Assembly: GCA_003241215.1 (NCBI GenBank)
Contig: QFOL01000101.1
Coordinates: 1 to 12,532, forward strand
Direction: 5' to 3'
Length of the DNA: 12,532 nt
From: Agrobacterium fabrum
GTDB taxonomy: Bacteria > Pseudomonadota > Alphaproteobacteria > Rhizobiales > Rhizobiaceae
How positions within the stretch are numbered: the first letter of the stretch is position 1; each line of letters begins with the position of its first letter. Made by a program: the position numbers and the translations under genes. Under the pieces are notes generated by a model. The model saw nothing but the letters and a program-made list of their open reading frames with translations. It had not been told where the DNA came from and searched no databases. This document shows, piece after piece, positions 7,656-12,532 of this stretch.

Positions 7656-8837
7656 ATGACCCTGCCTTCAATCGTGATTGCCAGCGCCGCGCGCACAGCC
7701 GTCGGCTCTTTCAATGGCCACTTCGCCAATACGCCAGCCCATGAGCTCGGGGCGACCGTCATCAGCGCCGTGCTGGAGCGCGCCGGTGTCGCGGCAAACG
7801 AAATCGATGAAGTCATTCTCGGCCAGGTCCTGACGGCGGGCGAGGGGCAGAACCCGGCGCGGCAGGCGGCAATGAAGGCTGGCATTCCGCAGGAAGCGAC
7901 CGCTTTCGGCCTCAATCAGCTCTGTGGTTCGGGCCTGCGCGCCGTCGCACTCGGCATGCAGCAGATCGCGACCGGCGATGCGAACATTGTCATCGCCGGC
8001 GGCCAGGAATCCATGTCCATGGCGCCTCACTGCGCCCATTTGCGCGGGGGCGTGAAGATGGGCGATTTCAAGATGATCGATACCATGTTGAAGGACGGCC
8101 TGACCGACGCCTTTTACGGCTATCACATGGGCATCACCGCCGAGAACATTGCGCGCCAATGGCAGCTTTCCCGAGATGAGCAGGATCAGTTTGCCGTCGC
8201 GTCGCAAAACAAGGCCGAAGCGGCGCAGAACGCCGGCCGTTTTACCGATGAGATCGTGGCCTTTACGGTCAAAGGCCGCAAGGCCGATATCGTCATCGAT
8301 GCGGATGAACATATCCGTCATGGCGCTTCGCTGGAAACCATGGCCAAACTGCGCCCCGCCTTCGACAAGGAGGGCACTGTCACGGCCGGCAACGCCTCCG
8401 GCCTGAATGACGGCGCAGCCGCAACGCTTCTGATGTCGGAACAGGAAGCGGCAAGGCGCGGCATCAAGCCGCTCGCCCGTATCGCCTCCTGGGCAACGGC
8501 GGGCGTCGATCCGCAAATCATGGGCACCGGGCCTATTCCCGCGTCCCGCAAGGCGCTGGCCAAGGCCGGCTGGTCAATCAACGATATCGGTCTTGTGGAG
8601 GCCAACGAAGCCTTTGCGGCCCAGTCCTGCGCCGTGGTGCGCGAACTTGGCCTCGATCCCGCTATCGTCAACGTCAATGGCGGGGCGATTGCCATCGGCC
8701 ATCCGATCGGCGCCTCAGGTGCGCGCGTCCTGAACACCCTGATTTTCGAAATGCGCCGCCGTAACGTGTCCAAGGGCCTCGCAACGCTCTGCATCGGCGG
8801 TGGCATGGGTGTCGCCATGTGCATCGAAGCGCTCTGA
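7656..8837 (+). CDS. phaA: Acetyl-CoA acetyltransferase (beta-ketothiolase)
   Basis: Condenses two acetyl-CoA into acetoacetyl-CoA, the first step of polyhydroxybutyrate synthesis; the enzyme is reversible, cytosolic and usually a tetramer. The 393-aa length is standard for biosynthetic thiolase II. The catalytic residues are present: nucleophile C90 in NQLCGSGLRAV, H349 in GGAIAIGHPIGASGAR, and acid/base C379 in TLCIGGGMGVAM, one residue offset from the Zoogloea enzyme. The frame is open further upstream to a TTG at 7602, but the ATG at 7656 is chosen because it has GAGGAG (7643-7648) 7 nt before it and gives the family N-terminus (IVIASAARTAVGSF). It is followed by phaB after 127 nt, which supports a phaAB operon. 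Confidence 0.96.
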   Translation: MTLPSIVIASAARTAVGSFNGHFANTPAHELGATVISAVLERAGVAANEIDEVILGQVLTAGEGQNPARQAAMKAGIPQEATAFGLNQLCGSGLRAVALGMQQIATGDANIVIAGGQESMSMAPHCAHLRGGVKMGDFKMIDTMLKDGLTDAFYGYHMGITAENIARQWQLSRDEQDQFAVASQNKAEAAQNAGRFTDEIVAFTVKGRKADIVIDADEHIRHGASLETMAKLRPAFDKEGTVTAGNASGLNDGAAATLLMSEQEAARRGIKPLARIASWATAGVDPQIMGTGPIPASRKALAKAGWSINDIGLVEANEAFAAQSCAVVRELGLDPAIVNVNGGAIAIGHPIGASGARVLNTLIFEMRRRNVSKGLATLCIGGGMGVAMCIEAL

Positions 8838-8894
8838 AACCGCAGGCGCAGCTTCTCAAAAATCAATTCCGGTTCGACTGACAATAGGGTAGAA

Positions 8895-8913
8895 GCGGCC
8901 TCCCATTGGCCGC
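8895..8913 (+). repeat. GC hairpin between phaA and phaB
   Basis: GCGGCC (8895-8900) pairs with GGCCGC (8908-8913) around a 7-nt loop and is followed by ATTTCT. The T-run is too short for a confident terminator. It could be an attenuator or an mRNA processing or stability element that sets the phaA:phaB ratio. Confidence 0.4.
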
Positions 8914-8964
8914 ATTTCTGTGGCCCTTGAGCACCGCTAAAGCAGTTCTGGAGATGGAGGCGAT

Positions 8965-9690
8965 ATGAGCCGGGTTGCATTGATTTCCGGCGGGACGAGC
9001 GGCATAGGTGCTGCAATCGCCCGCGCCCTGCAGGCCGCCGGCTACCGGGTGGCCGTCAACTACGCCTTCACCACGGACAGGGCGGAAGCCTTTCAGAAGG
9101 AAACCGGTATCCCCGCATTTCAATGGGATGTCCGCGACTATGATGCCTGCGTAGATGGTATTGCAAAGGTGGAAGCAACCTTTGGTCCGGTCGAAGTCCT
9201 CGTCAACAATGCCGGCATCACCCGCGACGCGATGTTTCACAAGATGACGCCGCAGCAATGGCGTGAGGTGGTCGACACCAATCTTACTGGCGTCTTCAAT
9301 ATGACGCATCCCGTCTGGCCGGGCATGCGGGAGCGCGGCTTCGGGCGCATCGTCAATATCTCTTCCATCAATGGCCAGAAGGGCCAGGCGGGCCAGGCCA
9401 ATTATTCCGCTTCGAAAGCGGGCGATATCGGCTTCACCAAGGCGCTGGCCCAGGAAGGCGCCAGCCGCAACATCACCGTCAACGCCATCTGCCCCGGCTA
9501 TATCGGCACGGAGATGGTAAGAGCGATACCGGAGAAGGTTCTGGCCGAGCGGATCGTGCCGCAGATTCCTGTCGGGCGATTGGGCGAACCCGAAGAAATC
9601 GCGCGCTGCGTCCTGTTTCTGGTTTCCGACGAGGCCGGTTTCATCACCGGTTCGACGATGACGGCCAATGGCGGACAATATTTCGCCTGA
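8965..9690 (+). CDS. phaB: Acetoacetyl-CoA reductase (NADPH)
   Basis: Reduces acetoacetyl-CoA to (R)-3-hydroxybutyryl-CoA, the monomer for polyhydroxybutyrate synthase. It is a classical short-chain dehydrogenase of 241 aa, normal for PhaB. The Rossmann motif GGTSGIG is at 9-15, NNAG at 81-84, N106 sits in DTNLTG, catalytic serine S134 in NISSINGQ, Y147 and K151 in YSASK, and PG at 177-178. The segment NISSINGQKGQAGQANYSAS is strongly PhaB-like and argues against plain FabG. GGAGG at 8956-8960 is only 4 nt before the ATG, with GGAGA at 8950-8954 as an alternative. It is the second gene of the phaAB unit. Confidence 0.95.
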   Translation: MSRVALISGGTSGIGAAIARALQAAGYRVAVNYAFTTDRAEAFQKETGIPAFQWDVRDYDACVDGIAKVEATFGPVEVLVNNAGITRDAMFHKMTPQQWREVVDTNLTGVFNMTHPVWPGMRERGFGRIVNISSINGQKGQAGQANYSASKAGDIGFTKALAQEGASRNITVNAICPGYIGTEMVRAIPEKVLAERIVPQIPVGRLGEPEEIARCVLFLVSDEAGFITGSTMTANGGQYFA

Positions 9691-9835
9691 GGCCATCCAT
9701 CTCCGCCTTCCGGTCGCCCGAACTCAGTAAACTTTCCGTGATGTCGACTTCGATAATTTTGCCGCGCACAAAAACTTGAAGACGAAACACCGGAATGACA
9801 TGCGGCCTAAACCAATGAAAATACGATAGTTTTTG

Positions 9836-9857
9836 TATAGTTTAGAACGAGTCTAGA
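9836..9857 (+). promoter_or_regulatory. Candidate Irr (ICE) box overlapping a TATAGT -10
   Basis: TTTAGAA (9841-9847), a 3-bp spacer CGA, then GTCTAGA (9851-9857) resembles the rhizobial iron-control element TTTAGAA-N3-TTCTAAA: the left half is perfect and the right half matches 5 of 7. TATAGT (9836-9841) just before it is a good -10, so Irr bound here would cover the transcription start. bfr/bfd genes are known Irr targets in Rhizobiales. ATAGTTT is also repeated at 9826 and 9837, exactly 11 bp apart. No convincing -35 accompanies this -10. Confidence 0.5.
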
Positions 9858-9888
9858 AAATCCTCGGAAGCTCGCCAAGAGGTTTTTC

Positions 9889-9918
9889 TTGACATTTGCT
9901 GTCCTGTTTTGGTTTAAG
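9889..9918 (+). promoter_or_regulatory. Alternative bfd promoter, TTGACA-N18-TTTAAG
   Basis: TTGACA (9889-9894) is a perfect -35 hexamer. A weak -10, TTTAAG (9913-9918), follows at 18 bp. If used, initiation near 9925 would give a leader of about 30 nt to bfd, and the ICE box would lie upstream of the promoter instead of over the start. Confidence 0.4.
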
Positions 9919-9956
9919 AACGAAAACAACGTGTTGCGTCATACAGGCAGTCCATC

Positions 9957-10268
9957 ATGCTGGTTTGCAGCTGCAATTACATCACCGATCACGACATCAG
10001 GGACGTCATCAACGAGCTCCTCGACGAAGACTGTTGGCAGCTCATCGTTCCTGCAAAAGTGTATCACGCCATGGAAAAACGCGGCCGCTGCTGCGGCTGT
10101 TTTCCAACCGTTGTCGACCTGATCATCAAAACCACCGAAGAATATCATGCCCGTCGCCACTCGACTGAGGCCGATGTTTTTGATTTTATGTCCCGCTTGA
10201 AGCAATTCCATGAAGACAACAGGAGAGCGGACATTGAAAGGCGACAAAAAAGTCATCGAGCGGCTTAA
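9957..10268 (+). CDS. bfd: Bacterioferritin-associated ferredoxin Bfd, C-terminally extended
   Basis: A [2Fe-2S] protein that delivers electrons to bacterioferritin haem so that stored ferric iron is reduced and released. The BFD-type [2Fe-2S] domain spans about residues 1-60. The cluster ligands fit C4 and C6 in MLVCSC and C45 and C48 in RCCGC, the CxC...CxxC pattern of the family, with an extra C46. The protein is 103 aa against 64 in E. coli. The added tail, roughly residues 70-103, is charged and helical-looking ([20 protein letters not shown]), and its end is coded in the stretch overlapping bfr. The ribosome binding site is weak (CAGG at 9944-9947). The gene sits directly upstream of bfr, overlapping it by 35 nt, which fits co-transcription and translational coupling. 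Confidence 0.9.
   Translation: MLVCSCNYITDHDIRDVINELLDEDCWQLIVPAKVYHAMEKRGRCCGCFPTVVDLIIKTTEEYHARRHSTEADVFDFMSRLKQFHEDNRRADIERRQKSHRAA
10221..10236 (+). promoter_or_regulatory. bfr ribosome binding site and TTG start
   Basis: AGGAG (10221-10225) lies 8 nt before TTG (10234-10236). The in-frame ATG at 10210 lacks a comparable site and would add eight residues not seen in the family. The TTG start gives exactly the E. coli numbering of all bacterioferritin ligands, which decides the start. Confidence 0.75.
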
Positions 10269-10719
10269 CGAGGCCCTTTTTCTCGAACTCGGTGCGGTAA
10301 ACCAGTACTGGCTTCATTATCGTTTGCTGGAAGACTGGGGCTACACGAAGCTCGCCAAGAAGGAACGTGCCGAATCCATCGAGGAAATGCAGCACGCCGA
10401 CAAGCTGGTCGCACGCATCATCTTCCTTGAAGGCCATCCCAACCTTCAGACCGTCGCGCCCCTGCGCATCGGCCAGAACGTCAAGGAAGTCTTGGAATCC
10501 GACCTTGCCGGCGAATATGACGCCCGCACCTCCTACAAGAAATCGCGTGATATCTGTTCTGAGGCCGGCGACTACGTCTCCATGAAGCTTTTCGAAGAAC
10601 TGCTGATCGACGAGGAAGGCCATATCGACTTTCTCGAAACCCAGCTCGAACTGCTCGGCAAGATCGGCGAAGAAAAATACGGCCAGCTTAACGCCGATTC
10701 CGCCAACGAAGCGGAATAA
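10234..10719 (+). CDS. bfr: Bacterioferritin
   Basis: Iron-storage ferritin that forms a 24-subunit shell with haem between subunit pairs and oxidises Fe(II) at a dinuclear centre. Counting from the TTG start the protein is 161 aa, the common length in the family. All ferroxidase ligands stand at the canonical numbers: E18, E51, H54, E94, E127 and H130, with haem ligand M52 in EEMQHAD. The N-terminus [12 protein letters not shown] is typical. The start lies inside the end of bfd, so translation is probably coupled. It is followed within 20 nt by a strong terminator, making it the last gene of the bfd-bfr unit. Control by iron through the ICE-like box upstream of bfd is inferred. Confidence 0.95.
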   Translation: MKGDKKVIERLNEALFLELGAVNQYWLHYRLLEDWGYTKLAKKERAESIEEMQHADKLVARIIFLEGHPNLQTVAPLRIGQNVKEVLESDLAGEYDARTSYKKSRDICSEAGDYVSMKLFEELLIDEEGHIDFLETQLELLGKIGEEKYGQLNADSANEAE

Positions 10720-10737
10720 GCACTGGCAACAGGACAG

Positions 10738-10763
10738 AAAAGGCGGCCTTGGCCGCCTTTTTT
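10738..10763. terminator. Strong, probably bidirectional intrinsic terminator
   Basis: GGCGGCC (10742-10748) pairs with GGCCGCC (10751-10757) around a tight loop, flanked by AAAA on the left and TTTTTT (10758-10763) on the right. Read rightward it ends bfr. Read leftward the stem is followed by TTTT and can end rppH transcription. The rppH stop codon (10762-10764) lies in the T-run. Confidence 0.9.
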
Positions 10764-11274
10764 ATTTGCCGGAAAGGTGCTGGAACTCCGCCACGACTTT
10801 TTCATAGACCGCGCGCTTGAACGGCACGATGAGTTCCGGCAGGCTTTCCATCGGCTTCCAGTCCCAGGCGTCGAATTCGGCCGAATGCCCGGTGGGCGGC
10901 GGATCGATCTGGATTTCGCTTTCATCCCCCTCGAAGCGGAACGCGAACCAGCGCTGCGCCTGGCCGCGATATTTACCCTTCAGGCCGATACCGATCAGTT
11001 CCGGCGGCAGATCATAGTGAATCCAGTCGCTCGCTTCCGCAAGCAGGGTCACCGTTTTCATGCCCGTCTCTTCGTAGAGTTCGCGAATGGCGGCCGTCAA
11101 AGGCCGTTCGCCGTCATCGATACCGCCCTGCGGCATCTGCCACAATTGCGGTGAACCGTCATATTCGGAATTGCCTTCCTTGATACGCCGGCCGGCCCAG
11201 ACGAGGCCTTGAGCGTTCAGAACCATTATTCCCGCACAGGGACGGTAAGGCAAATCTTCTGCTTTGATTGTCAT
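10762..11274 (-). CDS. rppH: RNA 5'-pyrophosphohydrolase RppH (IalA-like Nudix)
   Basis: Removes pyrophosphate from the 5' end of primary transcripts, opening them to RNase E; the Bartonella orthologue is IalA, described as a dinucleoside polyphosphate hydrolase. The protein is 170 aa, normal for alphaproteobacterial members. The full Nudix box is at 50-72 (G50, E56, R64-E65-L66, E68-E69, G71), preceded by WQMPQGG (45-51) and followed by YRGQAQRWF (102-110), both RppH signatures. The frame is open well upstream, overlapping the next gene, but the ATG at 11274 gives the family N-terminus ([12 protein letters not shown]), so the longer form is rejected. Its ribosome binding site is weak. Only 46 nt separate it from the DUF610 gene, so co-transcription with that gene is likely. 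Confidence 0.94.
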   Translation of the reverse strand: MTIKAEDLPYRPCAGIMVLNAQGLVWAGRRIKEGNSEYDGSPQLWQMPQGGIDDGERPLTAAIRELYEETGMKTVTLLAEASDWIHYDLPPELIGIGLKGKYRGQAQRWFAFRFEGDESEIQIDPPPTGHSAEFDAWDWKPMESLPELIVPFKRAVYEKVVAEFQHLSGK

Positions 11275-11320
11275 GGGAAACCCGCACTGTCTCAACGCCG
11301 GAAATGGCCGCAGGCAAGGT

Positions 11321-12532
11321 TTACTGCCCCGCCTGCCCGGAAACAAGCGCGGAAACGCCGACAATCTCGATGCCGCGCCCACCCGCCTCACGCGACCATT
11401 TCGAGATAGCCGCAACGCTTTCATCGAAGGCCGACGCCACACCGATTGCCTGACCGTTACGCCGTGCAATTCGCTCCAGCTCGTCCAGCTTGCGCAGAAT
11501 GGATGCTTCGGTGACTTCGCCATCGAGCAGAAGATCGGCAAAACCCTGTGGGGCGGAAATGGCTTTCGCAATTCCGCCGCTCAGCGACTGCGCCGAGGAG
11601 CCGTCATCCAGAAACAGCAGGCCACGCTTGCCGATGTCGCGCATGACAGGCTCCAGGGCCGCCTGCTCCGCAAGAAAGCGCCCGCCGAGATAGTTCATGA
11701 TGCCGGTATAATTGGTGATTTTCGCCATGGAACGATGCAGCCGGTCGATATTGACCTTGGCGGGATCACCCGCCAGCAATGTGTCCGGGCCCGGATTGGT
11801 GCCCGGATAGCCGAAGGGTTCTAACGGAATCTGAAGAAGAATTTCATGTCCCTGACGGCGCGCTTCCTGCATCCAGCGCTGCAGGCTGTTGCCGCTGGCG
11901 GCAAAACCGAGCGTCACCTCCGGCGGCAGTTCCCGAATTGCTTTTTGCGAGCCCGTCTGGCTGAGGCCCAGCCCGCCGACCACGATCGCAATCCGGGTGC
12001 CGCGTGCACCAGACCAGGGCCGGGCATATTGCTCCATCGGCCGCAGACCATCAGCACCGACGACAGGCAATTTGCCGAATGCGGTTTCTTCCAGCAGTTC
12101 CTCATTGGGCCGTGTCGCCATGCGCGGATCCTGCCCATAGGTCTGGCCGCTCATCAGCACCGGCCCGTCTGTCTCACGGGAGCGAGGGGAATAAACCGAT
12201 ACGACATTGCCATCAGGCATCGTCTCGCGACTGATAGTGGCGCCTGACCTCCCGCTTTGCGGCTGGAGACCGGCAGTGCCACCGGCGGCCGACACATCGG
12301 CCGGCGCGCTTTCAGGTATCTTTTCAGCAAGCTGAGGCTGTACATCCGGCCCGGTTGCCGTCTTCTGCAAATTGCCGGGCGAAAGCGCCGTATAAACGGA
12401 CAGGCCGCCAATCGACAGAACAGCAAGCACCGACAGAACCATAATGACGGAAAAGCGCCGGTTGATACCGGCGCTTTTTTTCTGACGACCCAGAAGCGGT
12501 TTTCGCAGGTCCGAAGGCAATGAACGATCCGT
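11321..12532 (-). CDS. Divergent polysaccharide deacetylase (DUF610/YibQ-like), 5' end off window
   Basis: A membrane-anchored DUF610 protein (Pfam Polysacc_deac_2, NodB-like fold) of at least 403 visible codons. The frame stays open to the window edge, and the first possible start inside (TTG at 12520) has no ribosome binding site, so the true start is probably just outside. Numbering from that TTG: a basic N-terminus (6-22), one membrane helix (about 24-46), a low-complexity Pro/Ala/Ser linker to about 170, then the fold. The core shows [12 protein letters not shown] (176-187), [17 protein letters not shown] (224-240), NYLGGRF (276-282) and LLFLDDGSS (301-309). The usual family motifs are a DD pair in the first strand and an NNHMGS motif; here they read GG and MNYLGG, so enzyme activity is doubtful. 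The domain is predicted to lie in the periplasm, probably in cell-envelope work; its exact function is unknown. It precedes rppH. Confidence 0.88.
   Translation of the reverse strand, partial: TDRSLPSDLRKPLLGRQKKSAGINRRFSVIMVLSVLAVLSIGGLSVYTALSPGNLQKTATGPDVQPQLAEKIPESAPADVSAAGGTAGLQPQSGRSGATISRETMPDGNVVSVYSPRSRETDGPVLMSGQTYGQDPRMATRPNEELLEETAFGKLPVVGADGLRPMEQYARPWSGARGTRIAIVVGGLGLSQTGSQKAIRELPPEVTLGFAASGNSLQRWMQEARRQGHEILLQIPLEPFGYPGTNPGPDTLLAGDPAKVNIDRLHRSMAKITNYTGIMNYLGGRFLAEQAALEPVMRDIGKRGLLFLDDGSSAQSLSGGIAKAISAPQGFADLLLDGEVTEASILRKLDELERIARRNGQAIGVASAFDESVAAISKWSREAGGRGIEIVGVSALVSGQAGQ

Noticed and set aside
9890..9904. RirA iron-rhodo box (TGA-N9-TCA) in the bfd promoter
   Set aside because: The right half reads TCC instead of TCA and no better match was seen nearby; the ICE-like box is the stronger iron signal.
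11275..11571. 99-residue N-terminal extension of RppH
   Set aside because: It overlaps the DUF610 coding region, has no family resemblance, and RppH proteins begin near [12 protein letters not shown].

Overview
The window looks like an ordinary stretch of chromosome from an alphaproteobacterium of the Rhizobiaceae (Agrobacterium/Rhizobium type). This rests on GC-rich codon use, a 180-kDa-class NAD-glutamate dehydrogenase, a PhaR/AniA regulator divergent from phaAB, a Bfd-bacterioferritin pair behind an Irr-type (ICE) box, and a DUF610 gene followed by rppH. No mobile element, CRISPR array, tRNA or rRNA was seen.

Layout: 1-526 is gene-free leader DNA. gdhZ (527-5287, +) encodes the large NAD-dependent glutamate dehydrogenase. 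A 113-bp gap with a perfect 10-bp hairpin follows. Next is an Atg22/UMF1-like MFS transporter (5401-6777, +). Facing it is phaR (6837-7412, -), which is divergent from phaA (7656-8837, +) and phaB (8965-9690, +). The 243-bp phaR-phaA gap carries two TGC-N3-GCA dyads that are good PhaR operator candidates. After a 266-bp regulatory gap come bfd (9957-10268, +) and bfr (TTG start at 10234, to 10719, +), which overlap by 35 nt. A strong terminator, probably bidirectional, separates bfr from the convergent rppH (10762-11274, -). Upstream of rppH in the same direction is a membrane-anchored DUF610 (YibQ-like) protein whose 5' end runs off the window (11321-12532, -).

Functionally the window joins carbon and nitrogen balance to storage and iron. 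GdhZ feeds glutamate carbon into 2-oxoglutarate. PhaA and PhaB turn acetyl-CoA into (R)-3-hydroxybutyryl-CoA for polyhydroxybutyrate, with PhaR as the polymer-sensing repressor; the synthase phaC is not in the window. Bfr stores iron and Bfd releases it. RppH starts 5'-end-dependent mRNA decay.

I found no convincing undescribed system. The points most worth a second look are the DUF610 protein, which lacks the usual Asp-Asp and His residues of its family, the cis-regulatory sites at phaR/phaA and bfd, and the TTG-started, overlapping bfr.
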